A DNA stretch of 49,460 nt from Gemmatimonadota bacterium (GCA_016209985.1 JACQVB010000009.1:1-49460); one strand, 5' to 3'. Positions 9,517 through 20,189 are shown, counted from the stretch's first letter. Notes: generated from the letters alone by a model not told the origin. Made by a program: numbers and translations.

Positions 9517-9893
9517 GGTCGTGCGGTTACTACGCCCCAGGCGAGGCACATCCATCCGAGCAGGAATGAAACACCTCCCAGCGGAGTGACGGCGCCCCAC
9601 CATCGGGTACCGGTGAGCGCCAACAAGTACAGGCTGCCCGAAAAGATGACCGTGCCGGCAAGAAAGAACCAGCCAGCCCACATTGCTTGCGGGTTGGACC
9701 ATCGACCCGCGGCCCAGGCGGCCGCCACGAGTGCGAGCGCATGATACATATGATAGCGCGCTCCGGTCTCGAAGACCGTCAGCATTTCTGCCGATAGCCG
9801 CCCCCGAAGAATGTGCGCGCCGAAGGCGCCCAGCGCCACGGCGATAAAGGCGGAAATCGATCCGGCGAGGGCGAACCCGCGTTCCGGGGTCAC
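9513..9893 (-). CDS. DUF423 family small membrane protein
   Basis: MTPERGFALAGSISAFIAVALGAFGAHILRGRLSAEMLTVFETGARYHMYHALALVAAAWA; GTG start. Confidence 0.85.
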   Translation of the reverse strand: MTPERGFALAGSISAFIAVALGAFGAHILRGRLSAEMLTVFETGARYHMYHALALVAAAWAAGRWSNPQAMWAGWFFLAGTVIFSGSLYLLALTGTRWWGAVTPLGGVSFLLGWMCLAWGVVTARP

Positions 9894-9894
9894 G

Positions 9895-10104
9895 TTAGAC
9901 CAGCCTCGGGTAGCCCAGCACCCTGACCGCCACCGGAAAGTCGTTGGGGCGCACCAGGATCGTGGCACCTCCCGGCATGGGGACCACTCCGACTCCCTCC
10001 GCGCTCTGGATCAGATAAGGAATATCGGCTTCGCGTAACAGGCCGGCCGCAATCTCCGCCTCCACCATCGTGCGAAAGTTGCCGATAGCGTGCAGCTCGC
10101 TCAC
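9895..10104 (-). CDS. DUF2007-type putative signal-transducing protein
   Basis: GTG start in GTGA overlap; MSELHAIGNFRTMVEAEIAAGLLREADIPYLIQSAEGVGVVPMPGGATILVRPNDFPVAVRVL. Confidence 0.7.
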   Translation of the reverse strand: MSELHAIGNFRTMVEAEIAAGLLREADIPYLIQSAEGVGVVPMPGGATILVRPNDFPVAVRVLGYPRLV

Positions 10105-11000
10105 GCGACTTTCCGGGTAGGGAATAACGCGTACGGGGTAGTACGAGTAACCATCGTCTTGATCTCGTCTGACAGAGGCAGCGAGAGGAACTGCTCCAGG
10201 TTTTGGCGCAGGTCTCGGACGCCCGGACTCGGCCAATCGGTACCCCAGACCACTCGATCTCCAATCTCCGCCAGGCGCGGGAAATACTCCAGCAGCTTGG
10301 CCGGCGGAATCCCGGACACCTCCAGATAAACCCGTGGATGGCGCCGCAACACGAAAAACGCTTCGTCCATCCACAGCGGGCGACCGCCATGGGCCATGAG
10401 AATAGTGAGGTCCGGAAAGTCGATCGCCACGTCATCGATCTCCATAGGCCGGCCGTATTTGCAGCGCGCTCCGGGAAAGATGCTGGTCCCCGTGTGAATC
10501 GTCACCGGCATCCCCCGCTCCTCACAGCGCCGATAAACTCTTCCCAATGCCTCCAGCCCCATGGTATACGCATTGGCGGGATAGAGCTGATGGGGTGGGT
10601 GAATCTTGACGCATCGAATCCCCATGTCCAGCAACGCTTCAACCTGGCCTTCGGGATCCCTGGTGAACCGCGCATGGACCCCTCCCAGGGGCAGCAGGCG
10701 TTCCGGGTTTGCTTCGGCGTAGCGTGCCGCGAAGGTGTTGGTCGAGTCGTCGAATCCCATCAGGTCCGGACTGGGGTAATTGATCAGTCCTACCCGCCAG
10801 ATGCCGCTGGCATCGAGCACCTGGAGGAGAGCCTTGGGATCGTCCATCAGGGTGATGAGGCGTTCCCAGTGCTCCTCTTTGCCGCGTCGCATGACCTCCG
10901 CGACCGCGGGCTTGAGCTGGCGCCACGGCTGGATGTGGACGTGGAGGTCGGTGACACCCGGCAGTGCAGCGGGGCTCATCGACATGAGTGCGGAATGCAC
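10101..11000 (-). CDS. Amidohydrolase family (Amidohydro_2-like metal-dependent hydrolase)
   Basis: LPGVTDLHVHIQPW..., VKIHPPHQLYPAN, VTIHTGTSIFPG, LTILMAHGGRPLWMDEAFFVLRRHPRVYLEVSGIP, VVWGTDWPSPG. Start could be 11000, 10985 or 10979. Confidence 0.85.
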   Translation of the reverse strand: MHSALMSMSPAALPGVTDLHVHIQPWRQLKPAVAEVMRRGKEEHWERLITLMDDPKALLQVLDASGIWRVGLINYPSPDLMGFDDSTNTFAARYAEANPERLLPLGGVHARFTRDPEGQVEALLDMGIRCVKIHPPHQLYPANAYTMGLEALGRVYRRCEERGMPVTIHTGTSIFPGARCKYGRPMEIDDVAIDFPDLTILMAHGGRPLWMDEAFFVLRRHPRVYLEVSGIPPAKLLEYFPRLAEIGDRVVWGTDWPSPGVRDLRQNLEQFLSLPLSDEIKTMVTRTTPYALFPTRKVA

Positions 11001-11006
11001 TCCCCA

Positions 11007-11864
11007 CTACTTCTCTGCGGGCCATTCATAGAAACCCTTCCCCGTCTTCTTCCCCAACTCCCCCGCCGCAACCTTGTGGCGAAGAATCTCGGGCGGACGG
11101 TAATGAGCGTCCCCCAGCTGGCGATGCAACTGCTCGGCAATCGCGAGACGGACATCCAGTCCCACCAGGTCGCTGACCTTGAGCGGGCCCATGGGGTGGC
11201 CGTAGCCCAGTTCCATGGCCTGGTCGATGTCTTCGGCGGATGCGACTCCGGCCTCCAGCATGCGCATGGCCTCGAGACCCAGTACTACGCCCAGTCGGGA
11301 AGAGGCAAACCCTGGTGAATCCTGAACCACGATAGACTGCTTCCCCATGCGTGTGACCACCTCGCGCACCCGCTCCACCGATTCCCGGTTGGTTCGGTCA
11401 GGCACCACGATTTCGATGAGTTTCATGATGTGGACCGGATTGAAAAAGTGCATACCGAGGACTCGCTCCGGGACTCGGGTAGCAGCGGCGATCGCGGTCA
11501 CCGACAGGGAAGACGTATTCGTCGCCAGGATGGCCTCCGGCGCGACCAGCGGGTCCAGCCTCCGGAAGAGCGCCCGCTTGGCATCCAGGTCTTCGACGAT
11601 CGCCTCGATCACGAGCTCCGCGCCCGCGACCGCGTGCTCGAGCTCCGGGTCGATCCCCAGCCGATTGCGCAGAGTGTGGAGCGCCTCGCGGGTGAGCTTT
11701 CCACGCGCGACCGCTCCCTCGAGATTGTCATTGATCCGCCGCACCGCAGTATCCAGTGCCTCTTCGCAGGCGTCGGTCAGCATCGTCTCGTAGCCGGCTC
11801 CCGCCGCGACCTGGGCGATGCCATGTCCCATGGTGCCGGCCCCCACGACGGCGATGCGTCTCAT
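11007..11864 (-). CDS. 3-hydroxyacyl-CoA (3-hydroxybutyryl-CoA) dehydrogenase
   Basis: MRRIAVVGAGTMGHGIAQVAAGAGYETMLTD..., GMHFFNPVHIMKLIEIV, DSPGFASSRLGVVLGLEAMRMLEAGVASAEDIDQAMELGYGHPMGPL. Confidence 0.93.
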   Translation of the reverse strand: MRRIAVVGAGTMGHGIAQVAAGAGYETMLTDACEEALDTAVRRINDNLEGAVARGKLTREALHTLRNRLGIDPELEHAVAGAELVIEAIVEDLDAKRALFRRLDPLVAPEAILATNTSSLSVTAIAAATRVPERVLGMHFFNPVHIMKLIEIVVPDRTNRESVERVREVVTRMGKQSIVVQDSPGFASSRLGVVLGLEAMRMLEAGVASAEDIDQAMELGYGHPMGPLKVSDLVGLDVRLAIAEQLHRQLGDAHYRPPEILRHKVAAGELGKKTGKGFYEWPAEK

Positions 11865-12535
11865 CCAGCCAGCCCGGAGCGGGCCAGACCGGGGCGGTTG
11901 GTGCAAATCCCATCCACGCCCAGGTCGGCCAGCACCTGCATGCGAGCGAGGTCGTCCACCGTCCAGGCATAGACTCGCCCGCCCCAGTCGTGAACGGCTG
12001 CCGTCAACGCGCGGTCGATGAGTGGCGCTTCCTGCCACAGTTCTCGCGCGCCGGCGTTCTCCAGCTGTTCCAGCGGCCGTACCGGATAGGACGAGCTCAG
12101 AATCCCAAACTCCAGTTCCGGGCGCGCGGTGCGAAGCCGGCGAACGATGCGGTGATCGAACGAGTGGAAATGGCATTGCTGCGGCGCGGGGCTCCGGTCG
12201 ATTACCTCGAAGAGCCGTCGATCGACGCCCGGGGCAAGGGTCTTCACCTCGATGAAGGCGGTCTGGTCCGGACCGATCGCCGCGAGCGCCTCGGCCAGGG
12301 TAGGGATGGCCTCGCCGTTCTGGAGGGTGTGCATTCTGACGTCGCGCAGCGGCAGCTTCGCGATGGCCTGGCCGGCGAGCATGCCGTCATGCCGGACAAC
12401 CAGCTCTCCGTCGGCCGTGGCGTGGACGTCCAGCTCTATGCCGTCGGCGCCATCGCGCACCGCGCGCCGGAACGCGGCGAGGGAATTCTCCACCTCGTCC
12501 GCCGAGGCTCCCCTGTGTGCGATGACGAGTACCAA
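11861..12535 (-). CDS. Glycerophosphodiester phosphodiesterase
   Basis: MVLVIAHRGASADEVENSLAAFRRAVRDGADGIELDVHATADGELVVRHD; TTG start; ATGA overlap with the downstream dehydrogenase. Confidence 0.92.
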   Translation of the reverse strand: MVLVIAHRGASADEVENSLAAFRRAVRDGADGIELDVHATADGELVVRHDGMLAGQAIAKLPLRDVRMHTLQNGEAIPTLAEALAAIGPDQTAFIEVKTLAPGVDRRLFEVIDRSPAPQQCHFHSFDHRIVRRLRTARPELEFGILSSSYPVRPLEQLENAGARELWQEAPLIDRALTAAVHDWGGRVYAWTVDDLARMQVLADLGVDGICTNRPGLARSGLAG

Positions 12536-13648
12536 TCAGTTCTGGCTCGCCTTGCGCTGCTCGATCCAGTCGCGGTCCTTCATGATTTCGTGGAGCCGGG
12601 CGTAGTCGGACGCGCCCGGCGTGACCGATGCGAGATACGCGTCGTAGCGCTCCGGGCTCATCGGCTGGCCGTCCACGGTGTATTGCTGCCGCGCGTGCTG
12701 CCCGATCCGCCGATTGAATTTGATGTCCGGCACTTTGAGCCAGCGGTCCCGATCGGGGAGGTAATCGTTGAGGCGATCCACCAGGCGCACGCACTCGTCA
12801 CGATAGAGCTGCCGCGCGTAGTCGTTGAGCAGCGCCTTGTCGGGAGTCATGCTGTTCTCGCGCTCGTCGAAGCGGCCCTTGAGTCCCCAGACATACGCCC
12901 ACTGCGCCGATGACGAATGGTCGGTGCCGAACAGGTCGAAAGCGGTCGGCACCCATTTGTTGAAGAATTTCTGGATCAGCTCGGGCTCGACCCGGCCGGC
13001 CTTTACCACTCTGAGCAGACCCGAATTGCCGGTCCCGAGGTGATAGCTCTCTTCCTTGAGCATCGGGCCCATCGAGCGGGCCAGGGGGTCGAAGGCCGAA
13101 ACCGACAACATTTTGAGCTGGAACTTGCCGTCGCGATCGATGAACTGAGTGTAGGTGAAGAAGTCCAGCCAGTTGTCCACGATCTCGTTGAAGCTGCCCA
13201 GGAGCCGCTCTCCTTCTTCGGCCCGCCGCTCGAGGAGTTTCTGGGCCTCGCGCTTGCCTTCGTCGCCGAAATGCTCGCACAACAGATAGGACATCTGCCA
13301 CCCGTGCCGCATCTCCTCGCACATGACCCGGGTGATGGACTGCAGGTCGTAATCGCTAGGCGGGTTGGTCAGCAGGTTGCGTTGCTGCTCCACCGAGGCA
13401 AACTCGGTATCACCCTGGTATACGATGAGATTCTGCAGCGCATCCCGGATGCGCTGATCCGGAATGTGCATCAGCGTGGGCCATTTTTGCTGGCCCTGGT
13501 AATGTCCGAACTCGATGTTCGTCGCTTCCGGCTCGCCGAACTTCACCTCGAACTTGAACCGCCGAAGCTCCTGGCGGTCGAGACCGATGGAGTCCTGCCA
13601 GTAGCGGAAGTAGTCGATCCATTCGTCCCAATTGTGCACCTTGCGCAT
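12536..13648 (-). CDS. BoxB/PaaA-like di-iron oxygenase family protein
   Basis: Carboxylate di-iron motifs CEEMRHGWQ and LKEESYHLG; QGDTEFASVEQQR, FFTYTQFIDRDGKFQLKMLSVSAFDPLAR resemble benzoyl-CoA epoxidase BoxB as recalled. Confidence 0.8.
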   Translation of the reverse strand: MRKVHNWDEWIDYFRYWQDSIGLDRQELRRFKFEVKFGEPEATNIEFGHYQGQQKWPTLMHIPDQRIRDALQNLIVYQGDTEFASVEQQRNLLTNPPSDYDLQSITRVMCEEMRHGWQMSYLLCEHFGDEGKREAQKLLERRAEEGERLLGSFNEIVDNWLDFFTYTQFIDRDGKFQLKMLSVSAFDPLARSMGPMLKEESYHLGTGNSGLLRVVKAGRVEPELIQKFFNKWVPTAFDLFGTDHSSSAQWAYVWGLKGRFDERENSMTPDKALLNDYARQLYRDECVRLVDRLNDYLPDRDRWLKVPDIKFNRRIGQHARQQYTVDGQPMSPERYDAYLASVTPGASDYARLHEIMKDRDWIEQRKASQN

Positions 13649-13656
13649 ACGACCCC

Positions 13657-14486
13657 CTACTTGCCCGTGAATTTCGGCGGGCGTTTTTCGAGGAAAGAAG
13701 CGAGGCCCTCCGTGGCGTCCTCGCTCCGGAAGCACTGCATTTGATGATCCAGCTCGACATCGAGCATCTGGCCCAGCGTGCACGACTCGCTGTGATACGT
13801 GGCGCGCTTGGCCAGCGCCAGCGCCAGCGGCGGCCGGGCCGCGAGGGTCTGCGCCAGCTGTGCCGTTTCCGCCTCCAGTCGCTCGTGCGGCACCAGGCGG
13901 GTGAACAGGCCCAACCGGTGCGCCTCCGCGGCGTCGAGCACCTCGCCGGTAAAGAAAAGCTCCGCCGCCTTTGACGGACCCACGAGGCGCGGCAAGAAGT
14001 AGGTTGCCCCCCAGTCGGGGTGCAGCCCGATCCGGGTGAAGGTCTGCCCAATGGAGGCCCGGTCGGAGGCAATGCGGATATCGCACGCCAGGGCAAGGTT
14101 GGCCCCACCTCCCGCGGCCGGCCCGTTCACACTTGCGATAACCGCTTTCGGCGACTCTCGAATGGCGGTCACCAGCGCCCTGCCGGCCTCCACCAGCGCC
14201 TCGGCCGATTTTCGGTTGTCGGTTTCGAGCAGTTCGCGCATGTAGCCGATGTCGGCTCCCGCGCAAAACGCGCGCCCGGCCCCGGTGATGACGATCACCC
14301 GCACGTCCCGATCACCGGTCACTTGGGTGAGGGCCGCCACCATATCCTCGTGCAGCTCGCGATTGATGGCGTTGAGCTTGTCCGGCCGGTTCAAGGTGAC
14401 GGTGGCAACCAAACTCTCGTACGTGACAAGCACGTGATTGAATCCCGCAACCTTCTGCGCACTGCGCACAGTCTTCTCTTCGGTGT

Positions 14487-14490
<4 letters not shown>
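13657..14490 (-). CDS. Enoyl-CoA hydratase/isomerase
   Basis: LVTYESLVATVTLNRPDKLNAINRELHEDMVAAL...GAGRAFCAGADIGYM...NGPAAGGGANLALACDIRIAS; GTG start in GTGA overlap. Confidence 0.92.
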
Positions 14491-15682
<1,192 letters not shown>

Positions 15683-15686
<4 letters not shown>

Positions 15687-17122
15687 AACGCCACCCATAC
15701 GGTCTTTACCTCGGTATACGATTCCAGCGCTTCGCGGCCCAGATCTCTTCCGAAACCGCTCGCCTTGAAGCCCCCGAACGGCGCGGCCGAATCGTAGAAA
15801 TTGTAGGTGTTGATCCAGACGGTCCCCGCCCGAATGGCACGGGCGACCGTGTGTGCCTTTTTGATGTCGCGGGTCCAGATCCCCGCCGCGAGTCCATAGA
15901 TGGTCTGGTTCGCCAGCCTGATCCCTTCCTCCACGCCGTCGAAAGTCATGACCGACAACACCGGCCCGAAGATCTCCTCGTCCACGATCTTCATGCCCGG
16001 CCGGGCCTCGTCGAACACCGTCGCCTCGACGTAGTAGCCCTTGCCGTTCACCTTCACCGCGTTTCCTCCGGCTACCAGTTTCGCCTCACGCTTTCCGGAC
16101 TCGATGTAGCCAAGGACCGTTTCCTGCTGCCGCTGGGACACTACGGCGCCGAGCCTCGTGTTCTTGTCGAAGGGGTCTCCCGGCGAGAGCTTCTTGCTTC
16201 GGGTGACCAGCTCGCTTACCACCTGATCGTGCACCGAGCGCTCCACTAGCAGGCGCGAGCCCGCCGCGCAGACCTCCCCTTTTCCGTAGAAGATGCCGTT
16301 CTGCGCTCCCCGCACCGCCGCTGGGATATCGGCATCGGCAAAGATGATGTTCGGGCTCTTCCCACCAAGTTCCAAGGTCACCCGCTTCACCGTACCCGCA
16401 GCATCCCGCATGATCTGCTTGCCCACCTCGGTGGAGCCGGTAAAGGCGATCTTGTCCACTCCGGGGTGCTTGACCAGCGAGCTTCCGGTGCTCGACCCGC
16501 CGCCGGGCAGCACGTTGAAAGCACCCGGGGGAAACCCCGCCTGGACCATGATGTCTGCCATGGCGAGCGCGGTGAGGGGGGTTTCCGATGCCGGCTTCAG
16601 GATGACGGTACAACCGGCCGCGAGCGCGGGAGCGAATTTCCAGCTTGCCAGGTTCAGAGGAAAGTTCCAGGGAACGATGGCGGCGACCACCCCGACCGGC
16701 TCGCGCAGCGTGTACGTGAAGAACGGGCCATCCACCGGCAGCGTGTCGCCGGTGAGTTTGTCCGCCCATCCGGCGTAGTACCGTAAGGTTTCGACCGTCA
16801 TCGCGACGTCGATCTTGGACTCGAAGAACGGTTTCCCGTTCTGCTGAGTCTCGAGCTTCGCCATCTCCTCGGCGTTCTGTTCCAGCAGGTCGCCGGCCCG
16901 GTAGAGCAGGGCACCGCGCTTGCGCGGGGAAAGCCCGCGCCATGCCTCCCCCTCGAGACCGGCCCGGGCGGCCGCCACCGCCGCGTCCACGTCCGACGAG
17001 CCAGCGAGCGCTACGTCGGCAATGGCTTCCTCCGTCGCTGGATTGATGACCGCGAATCGCTCACCACCGGCCGGCTTGCGCCATTCATTGGCGACAAACA
17101 GATCGGTCTTGATGTCGGTCAT
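15683..17122 (-). CDS. Aldehyde dehydrogenase family protein
   Basis: VTLELGGKSPNIIF, catalytic region GEVCAAGSRLLVE, EEIFGPVLSVMTFD. Confidence 0.95.
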
Positions 17123-17152
17123 GCCGTTATGCCGTGGTGCCGTCGTGCCGTC
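17121..17152. repeat. Tandem octamer array (ATGCCGTT ATGCCGTG GTGCCGTC GTGCCGTC) in the aldehyde dehydrogenase leader
   Basis: Direct reading of four consecutive related octamers; a fifth copy ATGCCGTG at about 17161-17168. Confidence 0.85.
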
Positions 17153-17174
17153 CTCCCCTCATGCCGTGGCATCA

Positions 17175-18014
17175 TCAGCGGCCCGTAAACTCGGCCATGC
17201 GCTTCTCCACGTAGGCCTTCAAGCCTTCCTTCGCATCTTCGCTCTGGAAGAGCTGTTGCTGAAGCTCGCGCTCGATCGCCAAGCCGCTTTCGAACGGCAC
17301 CTCGGCACCGGACTGCACCGAGCGCTTGATGAGTCCCACCGCCTTGGAGGCCTTGTTCGGGGGGCAGAACTGCCGCGCATAGAGGAGAACCTGGTCCCAG
17401 AACGTGTCCTTGGGAAATACTTCGTTTACCAATCGCAGGTCTCTGGCTTTATCGAAGGAGAACGTCTCGCCCTTGATCATCATCTCGATGGCCTGGGACT
17501 TCCCGATGATGCGCGCAAGACGTTGCGTGCCGCCGGTGCCCGGGAGAACGCCGAGACTGACCTCAGGCAATCCGATCTTGCCCGCGTCCTGAGCGGCCAG
17601 TCGTAGGTCGCAGGCCATCGCGATTTCCAGCCCCCCTCCTACCGTATGCCCATTCAGGGCGGCAATCGTCAGCTTGGGCGTCTGCTCCAGGCGATTCAGC
17701 GTCTCATTGGCATGCAGGCAGAAGAAGTACTTGAACCGGGGCGTGACTTCGGAAAGCATCTTGATGTTCGCGCCGGCGGAAAAGAATTTTTCTCCTTTGC
17801 CACGGAGGACGATGACGTGCGCCTGATCCTCCATGCGCGCCGTGAGGATGGCCTCGTCCAGCTGGCGCATCATCTCATAGGTGTAGGTATTCGCCGGCGG
17901 ATCGTTCAGCTCGATGATCGCCAGCCCGCCGTCCAGGCGGTATTCGACCAGCGTTCGGTCCCGTGAGGGCGCGCTGGACGACGAAGTGGACTTGACCGGT
18001 GCGGTGGTCGCCAT
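17175..18014 (-). CDS. Enoyl-CoA hydratase/isomerase family protein
   Basis: YRLDGGLAIIELNDPPANTYTYEMMRQLDEAI...GKGEKFFSAGANIKML...NGHTVGGGLEIAMACDLRLAA. Confidence 0.93.
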   Translation of the reverse strand: MATTAPVKSTSSSSAPSRDRTLVEYRLDGGLAIIELNDPPANTYTYEMMRQLDEAILTARMEDQAHVIVLRGKGEKFFSAGANIKMLSEVTPRFKYFFCLHANETLNRLEQTPKLTIAALNGHTVGGGLEIAMACDLRLAAQDAGKIGLPEVSLGVLPGTGGTQRLARIIGKSQAIEMMIKGETFSFDKARDLRLVNEVFPKDTFWDQVLLYARQFCPPNKASKAVGLIKRSVQSGAEVPFESGLAIERELQQQLFQSEDAKEGLKAYVEKRMAEFTGR

Positions 18015-18020
18015 GGTGAT

Positions 18021-18629
18021 TCAGCCTCCGTGGGATGCCGTCGAAGGAGCGGGGGATGTGAGTCCAAACATGAAGAGCTGCGCGAAGCGTTCGGCAAGCG
18101 CCTCGGGGGGCAGGGGCCCCGCGGGATTATACCAGTTGTAGATCCAGTTCATCATGCCGAAAAGTGCGTACGCGGCGACGTGCGGATCATGGTGAGCAGC
18201 GTGGTCCGATTCCACATCGGAGGTCAGCCCGCGAAGCATTTCGAAATAGCGTCGCTTGAGGGCGTTGATGTCCGCGAGACGTTTGCCGGTCAGACTGTTC
18301 GCCTCGTGCGAGAGGACCTTCATCTCGCTCATGTGACGCGCGAAAAACGCGACGTGGTGGCGAATGAAACGCTCCAGCCGGTCGTCAGCCGAGGTGCCGA
18401 GGCTCACGGCGCTTGCGGCTCCCGCGATGACCCGCTGGAAACAGCGCTCCTGTATCAGGTAAAGGAGCTCCTCTTTCCCGGGAATGTAGTGGTAGAGTCC
18501 GGCGAGACTCATTCCGGTCGCCCGCGAGAGGTCTCGCATGGTGGTGGGATGGAAGCCTTTGGCAGCAAATACCTTGGCGGTAGTGGCCAGGATCTGCTCG
18601 AGGCGCTCGTCGAACGGGGCAGATGTCAT
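18021..18629 (-). CDS. TetR/AcrR family transcriptional regulator
   Basis: MTSAPFDERLEQILATTAKVFAAKGFHPTTMRDLSRATGMSLAGLYHYIPGKEELLYLI. Confidence 0.92.
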   Translation of the reverse strand: MTSAPFDERLEQILATTAKVFAAKGFHPTTMRDLSRATGMSLAGLYHYIPGKEELLYLIQERCFQRVIAGAASAVSLGTSADDRLERFIRHHVAFFARHMSEMKVLSHEANSLTGKRLADINALKRRYFEMLRGLTSDVESDHAAHHDPHVAAYALFGMMNWIYNWYNPAGPLPPEALAERFAQLFMFGLTSPAPSTASHGG

Positions 18630-18630
18630 T

Positions 18631-18644
18631 CGAACGTTCGTTCG
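18631..18644. promoter_or_regulatory. Candidate TetR-family operator CGAACGTTCGTTCG
   Basis: Pseudopalindrome CGAACG-TT-CGTTCG immediately upstream of the TetR start codon (18629). Confidence 0.55.
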
Positions 18645-18754
18645 GTGAAAGCGCAATATATACAGGGCGAGTCCAAGCGGGGAGGCTCCGGCTCCTATGC
18701 CTCCGTCTTGCTTTCACTTAACGGCTGCGCGGGACTCGCGTCCGATAGGATGAA

Positions 18755-19300
18755 ATGACCTTGCCGCCCAACGGCCCGCCGTCGGATGCGGATCTGATTG
18801 CAGCCTGGCGTGGGGGCAACGAAGGTGCGGCAGCCGAGCTGGTCAGGCGCCATGCTCGGGCGCTCGCGCGGTTTCTCGGCGCGGCCGGAGCGGGGGAGGA
18901 TGTCGAGGATCTGGTGCAGGAAACGTTTTTTCGGGCCTTTCGGAAGATCGATGGATATCGGGGTGGAGCGAGTTTTCGCACCTGGGTCATTGCCATCGGG
19001 TCCAATGCGCTCAAGGATTCCCGCCGGCGAAGCCGCCGGCGGCCGGTCGTTCCGCTCGAAACCGACGACATTCCGGACCCGCGGAACGATCCCCATGCGG
19101 AAGTGGTCGGGCACGAGCTGGAAGAGAAGGTCGCGGGTTGTGTCCAGCGGCTCCCGCGGCTGCAGCGCGACGTATTCCTGCTCCGGGCGCAGCAGGGCAT
19201 GGAGTACGAAGACATCGCCGCATCTCTGGACACCACCGTCGGGGCCGCCCGGGTCCATTATCACCATGCGCTGAAGCGTTTGAAGGAATGGCTGTCATGA
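18755..19300 (+). CDS. RNA polymerase ECF sigma factor
   Basis: DADLIAAWRGGNEGAAAELVRRH...DLVQETFFRAFRKIDGYRGGASFRTWVIAIGSNALKDSRRR...LPRLQRDVFLLRAQQGMEYEDIAASLDTTVGAARVHYHHALKRLKE. Confidence 0.93.
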   Translation: MTLPPNGPPSDADLIAAWRGGNEGAAAELVRRHARALARFLGAAGAGEDVEDLVQETFFRAFRKIDGYRGGASFRTWVIAIGSNALKDSRRRSRRRPVVPLETDDIPDPRNDPHAEVVGHELEEKVAGCVQRLPRLQRDVFLLRAQQGMEYEDIAASLDTTVGAARVHYHHALKRLKEWLS

Positions 19301-19695
19301 ACGAGATCGACCTCGAGCGGATTGCGAACCGGCTGGGCGAGCGCGCCGCCGCGGAATTGGACGTGGAACGGACCGCCGCGGCAGTGGTGTCCCGACTGCG
19401 GTCGCGACCCGCGGTAGCGTGGTGGCGCAGTTCCACCCTCTTACGGCTCGCCGCCGCGCTGGCACTCACGGTGGGCGCGGGGCTGTTCGCTTATCGTACC
19501 ACGTCCGGCCCATCGACTCCATCGGCGGCGGCGGCCAATACTCCGGCCTTGCTGCAGGGGCTCTCTTCCGACGAGCTGGAAGAGGTGCTGGACTCGCTCT
19601 CGTTGGAGGCGCCCGCCCACGAGCGGGTGGCCCTGGGACTGCATGATCTGAACGACGAGCAGCTCAAGGAGCTGCTCCAGAAAATGGAGGGATGA
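19297..19695 (+). CDS. Small single-TM protein, putative anti-sigma factor
   Basis: ATGA overlap with the ECF sigma gene; MNEIDLERIANRLGERAAAELDVERTAAAVVSRLRSRPAVAWWRSSTLLRLAAALALTVGAGLFAY (one TM helix) plus acidic C-terminus. Confidence 0.6.
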   Translation: MNEIDLERIANRLGERAAAELDVERTAAAVVSRLRSRPAVAWWRSSTLLRLAAALALTVGAGLFAYRTTSGPSTPSAAAANTPALLQGLSSDELEEVLDSLSLEAPAHERVALGLHDLNDEQLKELLQKMEG

Positions 19696-20189
19696 TGCGT
19701 CGCGCGTGGCTGGTGGCCCTCGGGTTGTTCGGGACTCCGTTGTGGGCCCAGAATCAGGCGCCGCAGCGCCAGGCGCTGATGGAGCAGATCAGCGAGCGGT
19801 TCATGGAGAATTTCCGCCAGCAGGCAGCCCTCACTCCGGAACAGAACCAGCGGTTCCGGGCGGTGACGCAGCGCTCGTTTCAGGAGCGGAGGATCCGTCA
19901 GGAGAAAGAGCAGGAGCTTTGGCGGGCGCTGGAATTCCAGATGCGGCCGGGCGTCGCCGCCGCTCCGGACAGCGTGAGCAAGCTGCTGGATGGCATCGTC
20001 GCCATCCGCAGCGCGAACATCGAGGCCATGCGCGCCGATCAGAAGGAGTACGCCACCTTCCTGTCGCCGGTTCAGCGCGCCCAACTATTCCTGCAGTTCG
20101 AGAGGCTCCAGCGGAGCATTGAAGAAATGATTCAGCGGCGGATGCAGCGTAGCGGAATGCAGCAGGTGCCCCAACCGCCCCCAAACTGA
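19692..20189 (+). CDS. Secreted/periplasmic Spy/CpxP-like protein
   Basis: Signal peptide MMRRAWLVALGLFGTPLWAQ; helical, charged, with ALTPEQNQRF and FLSPVQRAQLFLQFERLQ repeats reminiscent of LTxxQ. Confidence 0.55.
   Translation: MMRRAWLVALGLFGTPLWAQNQAPQRQALMEQISERFMENFRQQAALTPEQNQRFRAVTQRSFQERRIRQEKEQELWRALEFQMRPGVAAAPDSVSKLLDGIVAIRSANIEAMRADQKEYATFLSPVQRAQLFLQFERLQRSIEEMIQRRMQRSGMQQVPQPPPN

Noticed and set aside
12536-14266. 576-aa version of the di-iron protein suggesting a fusion
   Set aside because: The N-terminal ~200 residues are an out-of-frame reading of the enoyl-CoA hydratase; the conserved protein starts at ATG 13648.
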